DNA from: Phytohabitans sp037414955
Lineage (GTDB): Bacteria > Actinomycetota > Actinomycetes > Mycobacteriales > Micromonosporaceae
Assembly: GCA_037414955.1 (NCBI GenBank)
Contig: JBBEWH010000045.1
Span: 5,677 to 69,676 of the forward strand
Direction: 5' to 3'
DNA length: 64,000 bases
Under the pieces are notes generated by a model. That model was not told where the DNA came from and did not search any database. It worked only from the letters and a program-made list of their open reading frames with translations. Of this stretch, positions 24,482-33,915 are shown one piece after another. The first letter of the stretch is position 1; each line of letters opens with the position of its first letter. The position numbers and the translations under genes are program-made.

Positions 24482-25651
24482 CTAGTGGACGGTGACCTGC
24501 GGGCCGACCAGATCGCGGAGTTCCTCGGGCAGCTCGGCGCCCATCGCGTCGGCCAGCCGCACGGCCTCCTCGATCAGCGTCTCGACGATCTGCGACTCCG
24601 GCACCGTCTTGATGACCTCGCCCTTGACGAAGATCTGACCCTTGCCGTTGCCGGACGCCACCCCCAGGTCGGCCTCGCGCGCCTCGCCCGGCCCGTTGAC
24701 CACGCAGCCCATCACCGCGACCCGCAGCGGCACCGGAAGCCCTTCGAGGCCCGCCGTCACCTGCTCGGCCAGCGTGTACACATCCACCTGGGCGCGCCCG
24801 CACGACGGGCAGGACACGATCTCCAGGCCGCGCTCGCGCAGGCCCAGCGACTCGAGGATCGCGTTGCCGACCTTGACCTCTTCGACCGGCGGCGCGGACA
24901 GCGACACCCGGATCGTGTCGCCGATGCCCTCGGCGAGCAGCGCGCCGAAGGCGACCGCCGACTTCACGGTGCCCTGGAACGCCGGCCCGGCCTCGGTCAC
25001 CCCGAGGTGCAGCGGGTAGTCGCACTGCTCGGCCAGCTGCCGGTACGCCCGGATCATGACCACCGGGTCGTTGTGCTTCACAGAGATCTTGATGTCGCGG
25101 AACCCGTGCTCCTCGAATAGCGAGCACTCCCACAACGCCGACTCGACCAGCGCCTCGGCCGTCGCCTTGCCGTACTTCTCCAGCAGCCGCTTGTCGAGCG
25201 ACCCCGCGTTGACGCCGATCCGGATGGGGACGCCAGCGTCAGACGCGGCCCGGGCGATCTCACCGACCTTGTCGTCGAACGCCTTGATGTTGCCGGGATT
25301 CACCCGGACCGCGGCGCACCCCGCGTCGATGGCCGCGAAGACATACCGGGGCTGAAAGTGAATATCCGCGATAACCGGAATGCCCGATTTGCGGGCGATA
25401 GCCGGCAGCGCGGCGACGTCGTCAGCCGACGGCACCGCCACCCGCACGATCTGGCACCCGGAGGCGGTCAGCTCGGCGATCTGCTGGAGCGTCGCGTTCA
25501 CGTCGGCGGTCACCGTGGTGGTCATCGACTGCACCGACACCGGCGCACCGCCACCCACCGGCACCGAGCCGACCATGATCTGCCGGCTGGTGCGGCGCGG
25601 CGCCAACGGCGGCGGCGGCACCGCGGGCATGCCAAGAGAAATCGCGGTCAC
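24482..25651 (-). CDS. ispG: 4-hydroxy-3-methylbut-2-enyl diphosphate synthase (flavodoxin/ferredoxin-dependent)
   Basis: 389 residues, full length for the actinobacterial enzyme. The TIM-barrel half contains GGGAPVSVQSMTTT and VNPGNIK; the C-terminal half carries the [4Fe-4S] cysteines in SCPSCGR and MGCVVNGPGE. It performs the penultimate MEP-pathway step, making HMBPP from MEcPP. GTG start. It follows rip by 13 nt in the conserved order dxr-rip-ispG. Confidence 0.95.
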   Translation of the reverse strand: MTAISLGMPAVPPPPLAPRRTSRQIMVGSVPVGGGAPVSVQSMTTTVTADVNATLQQIAELTASGCQIVRVAVPSADDVAALPAIARKSGIPVIADIHFQPRYVFAAIDAGCAAVRVNPGNIKAFDDKVGEIARAASDAGVPIRIGVNAGSLDKRLLEKYGKATAEALVESALWECSLFEEHGFRDIKISVKHNDPVVMIRAYRQLAEQCDYPLHLGVTEAGPAFQGTVKSAVAFGALLAEGIGDTIRVSLSAPPVEEVKVGNAILESLGLRERGLEIVSCPSCGRAQVDVYTLAEQVTAGLEGLPVPLRVAVMGCVVNGPGEAREADLGVASGNGKGQIFVKGEVIKTVPESQIVETLIEEAVRLADAMGAELPEELRDLVGPQVTVH

Positions 25652-25664
25652 GGACGGATCACCC

Positions 25665-26939
25665 CTAGAAGAGCTGGATCGGGTTGACGATATCGGCGGC
25701 GACGGTCAGCAAGGTGAAGCCGCCGAAAATCAGGATGACCACGTACGTGACCGGCATGAGCTTGAAGTAGTCGACCCGGCCCGGGTCCGGGCGGCCCAGC
25801 CGCGCGTAGACCCAGAACCGCACCCGCTCAAACCACGCGATCGCGATGTGCCCGCCGTCGAGGGGGAGCAACGGCAGCAGATTGAACACGCCGATGAAGA
25901 AGTTCAGCGCGGCCAGCAGCAGCACGAACGACGGCCACTCGTTGCGCTCGACCAGCTCACCGCCGATGCGGCTGGCGCCGACGACGCTGATCGGCGTCTC
26001 CGGGTCGCGCTCGCCGCCGCTGAGGGCGGACCACAGCGCGGGAATCTTCTCCGGGAACTTCTTGAGCGCGGTGAAGGTGCCCTCGAACATGAACACGGTC
26101 TGGTCGGCGGCCTTGCCGATGCCACCGATCGGACCGGCGGTGCTCTTCGGGATCTCCGGCGTGATGCCGAGCATGCCGACCTTCTCCAGGTCGGCCGGGG
26201 TGATGTCCTCGGCGGAGCGGTCGGGGTCGGCGTCGATGACCGACTGCTTGACCCGCTCGGCGACCGGCAGCGTCACCGACTTGGTCTCGCTCACCCCGTC
26301 GCGCTCGAACGTCACCGAAATGGCCTGTCCCCCGGACGCCCGGATGCTCGCGGTCAACGCGTCCCACCCGACGACCGGCTGGCCGTTCAGCGCGGTGATC
26401 ACGTCACCGGACTGGAGGCCCAGCGCGGTCGCGGCGCTCTGCGGGTCGGTGCCCGGCACGCAGGCCCGCTGGCGGCCGGTCTCCGGGTCGACGCTGAACG
26501 CCGTCGACACGCACGAGGTGACCTCGGCCACCGTCACCGGCTCGGACTGCAGCTTGTTCTCGTCGCCCAGGGGGACGAACGCGAACAGCCCCCACAGGAT
26601 CACCACACCGAGCACGAAGTGGGTGGCGGAGCCGGCGGACATCACGATCGTGCGCTTCCACACCGGGTAGCGCCACATCGCCCGTTTCTCGTCCTCCGGC
26701 GCGACGTCGTCGTCCTGCGGCGTCATCCCGACGATCTTCACGAACCCACCGGCCGGGATCGCCTTCAGGCCATACTCCGTCTCGCCGCGCCGGAACGACC
26801 ACAGCGTCGGTCCGAAGCCCGCGAAGAAGCGGGTGACCTTCATCCCGAACATCTTGGCCGTGCCCATGTGACCGGCTTCGTGAAGGCAGACCGAAACGAA
26901 GATGCCCAGCGCGAACAGGACAATCCCGAAGATCTCCAT
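25665..26939 (-). CDS. Site-2 intramembrane metalloprotease (RseP/Rip1-like)
   Basis: 424 residues. Zinc-site motif HEAGH near residue 20 in the first membrane segment, a PDZ domain about 160-240 (LGLQSGDVITALNGQPV), and NLLPLLPLDGGHIA near 360 completing the active site. Such proteases cleave membrane anti-sigma factors (Rip1 in mycobacteria). ATG overlaps the dxr stop, with AAGGAG upstream. The neighbours dxr and ispG match the mycobacterial order. Confidence 0.93.
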   Translation of the reverse strand: MEIFGIVLFALGIFVSVCLHEAGHMGTAKMFGMKVTRFFAGFGPTLWSFRRGETEYGLKAIPAGGFVKIVGMTPQDDDVAPEDEKRAMWRYPVWKRTIVMSAGSATHFVLGVVILWGLFAFVPLGDENKLQSEPVTVAEVTSCVSTAFSVDPETGRQRACVPGTDPQSAATALGLQSGDVITALNGQPVVGWDALTASIRASGGQAISVTFERDGVSETKSVTLPVAERVKQSVIDADPDRSAEDITPADLEKVGMLGITPEIPKSTAGPIGGIGKAADQTVFMFEGTFTALKKFPEKIPALWSALSGGERDPETPISVVGASRIGGELVERNEWPSFVLLLAALNFFIGVFNLLPLLPLDGGHIAIAWFERVRFWVYARLGRPDPGRVDYFKLMPVTYVVILIFGGFTLLTVAADIVNPIQLF

Positions 26940-28168
26940 CAAGCTCCTTCACCGATGAGCGCACCAATGAGCGCATGGGCATGGGTGCGCGCCCACGACT
27001 CGGCGGCGAGCACCTCCTCGACGGTACCTGGTTCTGGATAGTCGGGGGCCTCGTCCAGCACTCGTTCGAGAGTCGCCACGATGCCGAGGAACGGCAGCCG
27101 GCCAGCCACGAACGCGGCCACGCACTCCTCGTTCGCCGCGTTGAAGATCGCCGGCCGGCAGCGGCCGACCCGGCCCGCCTCCTTCGCGAGCCGGACCGCC
27201 GGGAACGTCTCGTCGTCCAACGGGGTGAACTCCCACGTGTGCGCGGCGGTCCAGTCCACCGCCGCCGCCGCATCGGGCACCCGGTCCGGCCAGCCCAGCG
27301 CGAGCGCGATCGGCAGCCGCATGTCCGGCGGGCTGGCCTGGGCGAGCGTCGATCCGTCGACGAACTCCACCATCGAGTGGATCACCGACTGCGGGTGCAC
27401 CATGACCTCGATCCGGTCATAGGGCACGTCGAACAGCTCGTACGCCTCGATCACCTCGAGCGCCTTGTTGACCATGGTCGCCGTGTTGATCGTGACGACC
27501 GGCCCCATGTTCCACGTCGGGTGGGCCAGCGCCTGCTCGGGCGTGACGTCCGCGAGCTCCGCGCGGCTCCGGCCGCGGAACGCGCCGCCGCTCGCCGTCA
27601 GCACCAGCCGGCGCACCTCGCCCGCCGCGCCGCCGCGCAGGCACTGCGCGAGCGCGGAGTGCTCGGAGTCGACCGGCACGATCTGCCCCGGCCGCGTCAC
27701 CGCGGCCCTGACGAGCGGGCCGCCGGCGACGAGCGACTCCTTGTTGGCCAGCGCGAGGGTACGCCCAGCGCGGAGCGCCGCGAGCGTGGGCGCGAGCCCG
27801 AGCGAGCCCACGACCCCGTTCAACACGATGACGTTCCCACCGCCCTCCCCGACGGCCGCCGGCCACTCCGCCAGCTCCGTCATGGCGTCCGGCCCGGCGA
27901 AGATCTTCGGGATCCGGAAGTCTCCGGTGGCGTACCCGCGACGCGACGCCTCGGCGTAGAAGGCCAGCTGCAGATCCTGCGCGGCCGACGCCTTGGCGAC
28001 GCCCACCGCCTCGACCTGAAGCTCCAGCGCCTGCGCGGCGAGCGCCTCGACGTTGCCCCCACCCGCACCTAACGCCACCACGCGAAACCGGTCGGGGTTC
28101 CGCCGCACGATATCGATCGCCTGCGTCCCAATGGATCCCGTCGAACCAAGCAGCACTATCTCCCGCAC
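26939..28168 (-). CDS. dxr: 1-deoxy-D-xylulose-5-phosphate reductoisomerase
   Basis: About 409 residues from GTG (MREIVLLGSTGSIGTQ), with GGGGGAG upstream; a GTG eight codons earlier is also open. The NADPH-binding fold GSTGSIG is followed by ALANKESLVAGG, the metal-binding region VDSEHSAL, and NMGPVVTINTATMVNK for substrate binding. It commits DXP to the MEP isoprenoid pathway. First gene of the dxr-rip-ispG operon. Confidence 0.94.
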   Translation of the reverse strand: MREIVLLGSTGSIGTQAIDIVRRNPDRFRVVALGAGGGNVEALAAQALELQVEAVGVAKASAAQDLQLAFYAEASRRGYATGDFRIPKIFAGPDAMTELAEWPAAVGEGGGNVIVLNGVVGSLGLAPTLAALRAGRTLALANKESLVAGGPLVRAAVTRPGQIVPVDSEHSALAQCLRGGAAGEVRRLVLTASGGAFRGRSRAELADVTPEQALAHPTWNMGPVVTINTATMVNKALEVIEAYELFDVPYDRIEVMVHPQSVIHSMVEFVDGSTLAQASPPDMRLPIALALGWPDRVPDAAAAVDWTAAHTWEFTPLDDETFPAVRLAKEAGRVGRCRPAIFNAANEECVAAFVAGRLPFLGIVATLERVLDEAPDYPEPGTVEEVLAAESWARTHAHALIGALIGEGA

Positions 28169-28199
28169 CGCACCATTCTCCCCCACCACCAAACCCTCC

Positions 28200-28255
28200 C
28201 ATGATCAAGGCGTCCCTCAAGTCGTTAGAACGACGTGGGGGACGCCTTGATCATG
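28200..28255. repeat. 56-bp palindrome family, full copy
   Basis: Between the dxr start and the MMPL gene end (tandem minus-strand genes). The right inner arm is diverged to GTGGGGGACG, weakening the inner stem. Confidence 0.93.
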
Positions 28256-28263
28256 GAGGAGCG

Positions 28264-30420
28264 TCAGGACGACGTGTGGGCGAGTTCGCGGTCGGGCCGC
28301 GGGGCGGGAGCGGCCTCGTGGATGCCGTAGCGGCGGTAGAAACTGCCCAGCGGGCCCGGTGCCCACCAGTTCCAGCGGCCCAGCAGGCGCATCGTGGCGG
28401 GCACCAGCAGCGCGCGGACCAGGGTGGCGTCGACCACGATGGCCACGATCATGCCGACGCCGATCAGCTTGACGAAGACCACGCCGCCGGTGGCGAAGCC
28501 GGCCACCACCACGATGAGCAGCAGCGCCGCCGCCGTGATGATCCGCCCGGTGTACTGCAAGCCGTGCGCCACCGACGCGGTGTTGTCGCCGGTGCGGTCC
28601 CACTCCTCGCGCACCCGGGACAGCAGGAAGACCTCGTAGTCGGTGGCCAGGCCGAACAGCACGGCCAGCATGAGGATCGGGCTGCTGGGCTCGATGAAGC
28701 CGGTCGGGGTGAAGCCGAGCAGATCGGACAGGTGACCGTCCTGGAAGATCCAGACCACCACGCCGAAGGACGCCCCGATCGACACCAGGTTCATCAGCAC
28801 CGCCTTGATCGGCAGCAGGACCGACCCGAAGGCCAGGAACAGCAGCACCAGCGTCGCCGCCGCCATGATCAGCGCCATCCAGGGCAACCGCGAGCCGAGG
28901 CTGTGCAGGAGGTCCAGGTTCACCGCGGTGCGCCCGCCGACCAGCACCTCGGCCCCGGCCGGCGCGGGCAGGTCGCGGATGGCCCGCACCGCGTCCTCGG
29001 CCACGTCCCCGGTGGACTCGCCGGTGTAGGTGACGGACAGCAGCGTGGCGTCGCCGCGGTTGGCGCTCGCCTGGACCCCGGTGACGCCCGGGACCGCGCG
29101 CACCTGGTCGGCGAAGCCCTGCGCCTCGGCGGCCGGCGCGCCGGACACCAGCACGTCGATCGGGCCGGCCGCGCTGCCCGGGAAGTCGGCGGTGAGCCGG
29201 TCGGCGACCTCGCGCGCCTCGCTGCCGGCGGGCAGGACCCGCTCGTCGAAGCCGCCGAAGTCCATCCGCAGGGCGGGCGCCGCGAAGAGCGCGAGGACCG
29301 CGATCACCCCGACGACGTACAGCCAGGGGCGGCGCATGACGCTGTGCGCGACCCGCGCCCAGCCACGGCCTTCCGCGCCCCGGCCGCGCCGCCACGGCAC
29401 CGGAACACGCAGCGCGTTCACCCGGGGGCCGAGCACGGCCAGCAGCGCGGGCAGCACGGTCAGGGCGCCGAGCATCGCCACCAGCACGGCGGCCATCCCG
29501 CCGAACGCCATGGACCGCAGGAACACCGGCGGGAAGATCAGGAGGCTGGCCAGCGCCAGCGTGATCGTGAGGCCGGAGACCAGGACGGTACGGCCGGCCG
29601 TGGTCATCGTGCGCTGGATGGCGGCCGGGGTGTCGTGGCCGGCCGCCAGCTCCTCGCGGAACCGGCTGACCACGAACAGCGCGTAGTCGATCGCCATGCC
29701 GAGCCCGATCAGGGTGATCACGTTGATCGCGAAGACCGAGACGTCGGTCGCCAGGCTGATCAACCGGACCGCCACGAACGCGCCGACGATCGCCAGGGCG
29801 CCGATCAGCAGCGGCATGCCGGCCGCCACCAGCCCACCGAAGATCAGCACGAGCAGCACCAGCAGTACCGGCATCGCGAGCGTCTCCGCCCGTACCAGAT
29901 CCTTTTCGGTCTGTTCGTTGGTCTCGACCATGAGCGGCACGTTGCCGCCGGTCTCGGTCGTCAGGCCGGGCGCGTCCAGGGCGGGGCGCAGCTGCGCGTA
30001 CGCCTTGTTCTTGGCGTCCTCGCCGGTGGCCCGCAGCTGGACCAGGGCGTAGGTGGCGTGCCGGTCGGTCGAGACCAGCGACGGCGCCTGGCTGTGGTAC
30101 CAGCTGGTGACGCTCGCGACCTCGGCGCGCTGCCGCAGCGCGGCGAGCGTCGTGGTGGCCGGCTCGCGGAACGCGGGCTGGTCGACGGTGGCGGTGTCGC
30201 TGGAGTAGAGCACCAGCACGTCGATCTCCTGGTTGCCCAGCTCGGCGGTGATCCGCTCGCGGGCCGTGCTGGACTCGCTGGCCGGGTCGTCGAACCCGCC
30301 GCTGGTCAGCGTGCCGAACACCCCGGCGCCCCAGGTGGCGCCCACCACGACGAGGACCAGGGCGGCCGCGAGCACGACCCACCGGAGCCGGACAACGGTC
30401 TTACCCCACCACGAAAACAT
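28264..30420 (-). CDS. MMPL/RND-family transporter
   Basis: 718 residues, about twelve membrane segments in two repeats with large external loops. Family motifs include the first segment WWGKTVVRLRWVVLAAALV, GLGMAIDYALFVVSRFREE and GLATDYEVFLLSRVREEW, where the aspartate-tyrosine pairs belong to the proton relay. MMPL proteins export lipids or drugs. It is divergent from a TetR regulator with two operators in between, so export is probably induced by a ligand of that regulator. Confidence 0.92.
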   Translation of the reverse strand: MFSWWGKTVVRLRWVVLAAALVLVVVGATWGAGVFGTLTSGGFDDPASESSTARERITAELGNQEIDVLVLYSSDTATVDQPAFREPATTTLAALRQRAEVASVTSWYHSQAPSLVSTDRHATYALVQLRATGEDAKNKAYAQLRPALDAPGLTTETGGNVPLMVETNEQTEKDLVRAETLAMPVLLVLLVLIFGGLVAAGMPLLIGALAIVGAFVAVRLISLATDVSVFAINVITLIGLGMAIDYALFVVSRFREELAAGHDTPAAIQRTMTTAGRTVLVSGLTITLALASLLIFPPVFLRSMAFGGMAAVLVAMLGALTVLPALLAVLGPRVNALRVPVPWRRGRGAEGRGWARVAHSVMRRPWLYVVGVIAVLALFAAPALRMDFGGFDERVLPAGSEAREVADRLTADFPGSAAGPIDVLVSGAPAAEAQGFADQVRAVPGVTGVQASANRGDATLLSVTYTGESTGDVAEDAVRAIRDLPAPAGAEVLVGGRTAVNLDLLHSLGSRLPWMALIMAAATLVLLFLAFGSVLLPIKAVLMNLVSIGASFGVVVWIFQDGHLSDLLGFTPTGFIEPSSPILMLAVLFGLATDYEVFLLSRVREEWDRTGDNTASVAHGLQYTGRIITAAALLLIVVVAGFATGGVVFVKLIGVGMIVAIVVDATLVRALLVPATMRLLGRWNWWAPGPLGSFYRRYGIHEAAPAPRPDRELAHTSS

Positions 30421-30458
30421 GCTGACCCCGCTAGTCTCGGTGACAGTCGGTTAGACGT

Positions 30459-30492
30459 GTAAACGCTGTTTACTTTGGCAAACGGCGTTTGC
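30459..30492. promoter_or_regulatory. Twin TetR operators between MMPL and TetR genes
   Basis: Two perfect 15-bp palindromes, GTAAACGCTGTTTAC (30459-30473) and GCAAACGGCGTTTGC (30478-30492), share the pattern GYAAACnnnGTTTRC with centres 19 bp apart. They lie just upstream of the TetR start and in the only promoter region available to the exporter gene. Confidence 0.8.
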
Positions 30493-30515
30493 GTGCGTCA
30501 AGGGGGTACACGGTT

Positions 30516-31223
30516 GTGAGTGCCTTATCACCCACCCGCCGGGAGCGGGTGCGCAGCGCCACCGTCGCGGAGATCAAGACGGGGGCCCGCCGCCTGCTGG
30601 TGGCCGGCGGGCCGCGCGCGATCTCGTTGCGCGCCATCGCGCGCGACATGGGGATGACGGCGCCCGCCATCTACCGGTACTTCCCCAGCCTGGAGGCGCT
30701 GATCACGGCGCTCGCCGAGGACCTCATGAACGAGCTGAGCGACGCCGTCGCCGGGGCCGCCGACGCGGCCGGTGACGATCCGGGACAGCAGCTCGCGGCG
30801 ATGGCGCGGGCGTTCCGGCGGTGGGGCCTCGACAACCCCGTGGAGTTCGCGCTGATCTTCGGGGTGCCGGAGCCGGCGCTGGAGGAGTTCGAGCAGCAGT
30901 GCGGCCCGGACGATCCGGGTGCCCGCCTCGGCCGGCCCTACCTGACCGCGTTCCTGCGGCTCTGGGAGCGCGCGCCGTGGCCGACGCCGCCCCGCGAGCT
31001 CCTGGAGGAGCGGCTCCGCCCGCAGCTCGGGCCGCTCCGCGAGGGCCACGGCGACCTGCCGATCGAGGTCGCGTACACGTTCCTGTCCGGCTGGACGCGG
31101 CTCTACGGGCTGGTCGCGATGGAGGTGTTCCGCCAGCTGCGGTGGGCGGTCACCGAGCCGGAGGCGCTCTTCGAAACCGAGATCGTCACCTTCCTCCTCC
31201 AACTCGGCGTCACCCCCGATTAG
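30516..31223 (+). CDS. TetR/AcrR-family transcriptional regulator
   Basis: 235 residues from GTG (AGGGGG upstream). Helix-turn-helix near residues 25-65 (RAISLRAIARDMGMTAPAIYRYFPSLEALI), then a helical ligand domain of the TetR_C_13-like type (VEFALIFGVPEP). It probably represses the divergent MMPL exporter and itself through the twin palindromes. Confidence 0.92.
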   Translation: MSALSPTRRERVRSATVAEIKTGARRLLVAGGPRAISLRAIARDMGMTAPAIYRYFPSLEALITALAEDLMNELSDAVAGAADAAGDDPGQQLAAMARAFRRWGLDNPVEFALIFGVPEPALEEFEQQCGPDDPGARLGRPYLTAFLRLWERAPWPTPPRELLEERLRPQLGPLREGHGDLPIEVAYTFLSGWTRLYGLVAMEVFRQLRWAVTEPEALFETEIVTFLLQLGVTPD

Positions 31224-31232
31224 GCTCGGCGC

Positions 31233-32795
31233 ATGGTCCCCGCGCGTGCAGATGTCGTGATCGTCGGAGCTGGGCACAATGGGCTGGTCTCCGCCGTGCT
31301 GCTCGCGCGCGCCGGGCTCGACGTCGTGGTGCTGGAGGCCGCCGACGTGATCGGCGGCGCCACCCGCACCGAGCGACCGTTCCCGCGGGTGCCCGAGCTG
31401 CGCCACTCCACCGGGTCCTACCTGCTCGGCCTCATGCCCCCCGAGCTGCTCAAGCTGCTCGACGTCGACATCCCGGTGCTGCGCCGCGACCCGCACTACT
31501 TCCTGCCCACCCCCGGCGACCGTTACCTGTTGTTCGGCAGCGACCGGGCCGCTACCCGCGCACAGCTGCTGGAGTTCTTCTCCCCCGCCGATCTGGCCGC
31601 CGACGACGCGCTCCAGGCGGAGCTGGCCGCGCTCCGCGACGACCTCGGGCCCGCCTGGCTCGCCGAGCCGCTGCCGGTCGAGGAGACCGCCGCACGATAC
31701 ATCCGGCCCGCGCTCCAGCAGACCTTCGTCGACCTGGTGCGCGGCTCGGTCGCCGACTACCTGGCGCGGTTCGAGTTCCGGTCCGAGCTGCTGGTGTCCA
31801 TGTACGCGGTCACCGACGGCCTGTCCGGCCTCAACGCCGGCCCGGACGACCCCGGCACCGGGCACAACTTCCTGGTGCACAACATGTGCCGGCTCCCCGG
31901 AGCCGACGGCACCTGGATGATCGCCAAGGGCGGCATGGGCACCGTCTCCGCGACGTTCGCGGCCGCGGCGCGCGCCGCCGGGGCGCAGATCTTCGCGGGT
32001 ACGCCGGTGCGGGCGATCACCGTGGACGGTGGCGCGACGTCCGGTGTGGAGCTCGCGGACGGCCGATCCGTCCGCGCCAGCGTGGTCCTGGGCGCCTGTG
32101 ACCCGTACCGGCTTCTCGACCTGCTTCCCCCGGACGCGCGCCCCGCGGAGCTGGCCGCACGGATGGCCGCGGTCCGGCGGCCGGGCACCACGCTGAAGGT
32201 CAACCTCGCGCTGTCGGACCTGCCGCGGTTCTCCTGCCTACCAGAGGATTCGCCCAGCCCGTTCGGGTCGACCATCCACCTGCTGCCGGGATCCTCCGGC
32301 GGTGACGGGTCCGCGATGGCGGCGCTGCGCGGCATGTGGGCCGACGTGGTCGCCGGGCGGCTGCCGGCCGAGCCGACCATCGAGTGGTACGTGCACACCA
32401 CAGTGGACCCGTCGTTGCGGGATCCGGCCGGGCACCACTCGTCGGCGCTGTTCGTGCAGTCGGTGCCCTACGCGCTCGACGGCGCCGACTGGTCCACCGT
32501 GCTCGACTCCTATGTGGAGAAGCTGCTGGCGATCTGCGACCGATACGCGCCGGGCACCTCGGCGCTGGTCGCCGACGCGGTGCCGCTGACGCCACCGGGC
32601 ATCGAGGCGCACTTCGGCATCACCGGTGGCCACATCCACCACGTCGACAACACGGTGTCCTTCACCGACCGGATGCCGTACGCGACCGGCGTGCCCGGGG
32701 TCTACGCGGGCAGCGCCGGGTGCTTCCCGGGCGGCAGCGTGATCGGCGCCGCCGGCCACAACGCCGCGCACCGCATCCTCCGCGACCTTTCATGA
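31233..32795 (+). CDS. FAD-dependent oxidoreductase, phytoene desaturase / PYROXD2-like
   Basis: 520 residues. N-terminal FAD-binding motif VVIVGAGHNGLVSAVLLARAG, then the GGATRT motif of the amine oxidase/CrtI-type family; the C-terminus VYAGSAGCFPGGSVIGAAGHNAA closes the FAD site. No carotenoid genes lie nearby, so carotenoid desaturation is not supported, and the closest group is PYROXD2-like proteins of unknown substrate. It starts 9 nt after the TetR gene. The stop TGA belongs to a half palindrome. Confidence 0.85.
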   Translation: MVPARADVVIVGAGHNGLVSAVLLARAGLDVVVLEAADVIGGATRTERPFPRVPELRHSTGSYLLGLMPPELLKLLDVDIPVLRRDPHYFLPTPGDRYLLFGSDRAATRAQLLEFFSPADLAADDALQAELAALRDDLGPAWLAEPLPVEETAARYIRPALQQTFVDLVRGSVADYLARFEFRSELLVSMYAVTDGLSGLNAGPDDPGTGHNFLVHNMCRLPGADGTWMIAKGGMGTVSATFAAAARAAGAQIFAGTPVRAITVDGGATSGVELADGRSVRASVVLGACDPYRLLDLLPPDARPAELAARMAAVRRPGTTLKVNLALSDLPRFSCLPEDSPSPFGSTIHLLPGSSGGDGSAMAALRGMWADVVAGRLPAEPTIEWYVHTTVDPSLRDPAGHHSSALFVQSVPYALDGADWSTVLDSYVEKLLAICDRYAPGTSALVADAVPLTPPGIEAHFGITGGHIHHVDNTVSFTDRMPYATGVPGVYAGSAGCFPGGSVIGAAGHNAAHRILRDLS

Positions 32796-32830
32796 TCAAG
32801 GCGTCCCTCACGTCGTTATAGCGACGTGGG
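32791..32830. repeat. 56-bp palindrome family, half copy (right arm lost)
   Basis: The left arm and loop are intact, then the sequence becomes GACGTGGGGGGGGCC. Stops for the genes on both sides fall within it, so the truncation did not remove its stop-codon function. Confidence 0.85.
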
Positions 32831-33647
32831 GGGGGCCGGGGTTGGTGGGGGGGTTGTTGGGCTGCCCGAAGCGGATGAGCTGGAAGCCCTCGCGGTAGAG
32901 CTCCTCGGGCAGGCCGAAGAGGTCGCCCACCCAGAACACCGCGTCGAAGAACCAGCCGCCGATCGTCGGGTGCCACAGCAGCGCGAACAGCAGGATGAAC
33001 CCGTACGGCGCGAGCACGTCGTAGGCGCGCCGCCACTGGTAGGGCAGCCACGGGTGGAGCATGTTGCCGCCGTCCAGCCCCGGTGCCGGCATCAGGTTCA
33101 GCACGGTCGCGGTGAGCTGGAGGAACGCCAGCAGCGCCACCCCGGCCCAGAACTCCGGGTGCGCGGTCCCGTCGACGCCCACCACGAACGGCACCACCAG
33201 CAGCAGCACGCACAGCAGGTTGACCGCCGGCCCGGCGAGGCTGACCAGCGTGTGCCGCAGCCGCCCGGGGATCTGGTGGTGATCCACCCACACCGCGCCG
33301 CCGGGGAGGCCGATGCCGCCGAGCAGCACCACCACGACCGGCAGGACGATCGACAGCAGCGGGTGACTGTACTTGAGCGGGTTGAGCTTCAGGTAGCCCC
33401 GGTGCGCCACCCCGACGTCGCCGAAGCGGAACGCGACCAGCGCGTGCGCGTACTCATGCAGGCACAGCGAGACCAGCCAGCCCGAGACCACGAACAGGAA
33501 GACGTCGAACCGCACGTTTCCGAACTCGGCCCAGGCCATCCCGCCGCTGGTCACGAACAGCGCGACCAGGCACAGGAACACGGCGCTCGGGCGGAACGCG
33601 TCCTTGGGGACGCCGACGACCAGGTTTCCCCGGCGGTCGGAGCTCAT
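32808..33647 (-). CDS. M50-family (site-2 protease) membrane metalloprotease
   Basis: 279 residues, about six membrane segments. Zinc motif HEYAH near residue 64 and a second motif LNLMPAPGLDGGNML near 195 (NxxPxxxLDGG). No PDZ domain, so it belongs to the compact S2P group. The C-terminal residues PPHVAITT and the stop are encoded by the half palindrome. Its ATG overlaps the stop of the small upstream gene. Confidence 0.88.
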   Translation of the reverse strand: MSSDRRGNLVVGVPKDAFRPSAVFLCLVALFVTSGGMAWAEFGNVRFDVFLFVVSGWLVSLCLHEYAHALVAFRFGDVGVAHRGYLKLNPLKYSHPLLSIVLPVVVVLLGGIGLPGGAVWVDHHQIPGRLRHTLVSLAGPAVNLLCVLLLVVPFVVGVDGTAHPEFWAGVALLAFLQLTATVLNLMPAPGLDGGNMLHPWLPYQWRRAYDVLAPYGFILLFALLWHPTIGGWFFDAVFWVGDLFGLPEELYREGFQLIRFGQPNNPPTNPGPPHVAITT

Positions 33648-33844
33648 TCCGCCCCCGGCAACAGGCTCATCTTGTACTCCACCCGGTCATCGTCGAGCAG
33701 CACCACCGACGTCACGCCGGAGGCCGCCAGCTCCCGCCAGGTCTGGCCGATCCAGGACTCGGCGTCGGCCTGGCTGCCGAACACCTCGGCGGGCCCGGCT
33801 ACTTCCCGACCGTCCGTGCCCTCGTACCGCCAGCTCCACGGCAT
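33644..33844 (-). CDS. Small hypothetical protein
   Basis: 66 residues, MPWSWRYEGTDGREVAGPAE... with a Trp-rich start and an amphipathic middle (SQADAESWIGQTWRELAASG). Conserved-looking but not a named family. The stop overlaps the protease start by 4 bp, so they are coupled. GGGG lies upstream of the chosen ATG; an open frame continues further 5'. Confidence 0.7.
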   Translation of the reverse strand: MPWSWRYEGTDGREVAGPAEVFGSQADAESWIGQTWRELAASGVTSVVLLDDDRVEYKMSLLPGAE

Positions 33845-33915
33845 ATCGCGCCCCTTCCGAACCCTAGAAAGCAACCCCCGCCAGCGTAGTGGGATGGGCG
33901 GCTTAAGGTTTGGTC

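Noticed and set aside
28201..30462. A 753-codon plus-strand open frame
   Set aside because: Antisense shadow of the MMPL transporter; no motif and no ribosome site.
31233..32795. Carotenoid biosynthesis (CrtI)
   Set aside because: Only the general FAD fold supports it; no crtE, crtB or other carotenoid genes are nearby.
33845..33915. Possible cobalamin riboswitch before cobU-cobT
   Set aside because: The gap is only about 70 bp, too short for a B12 riboswitch, and no B12-box-like sequence was seen.
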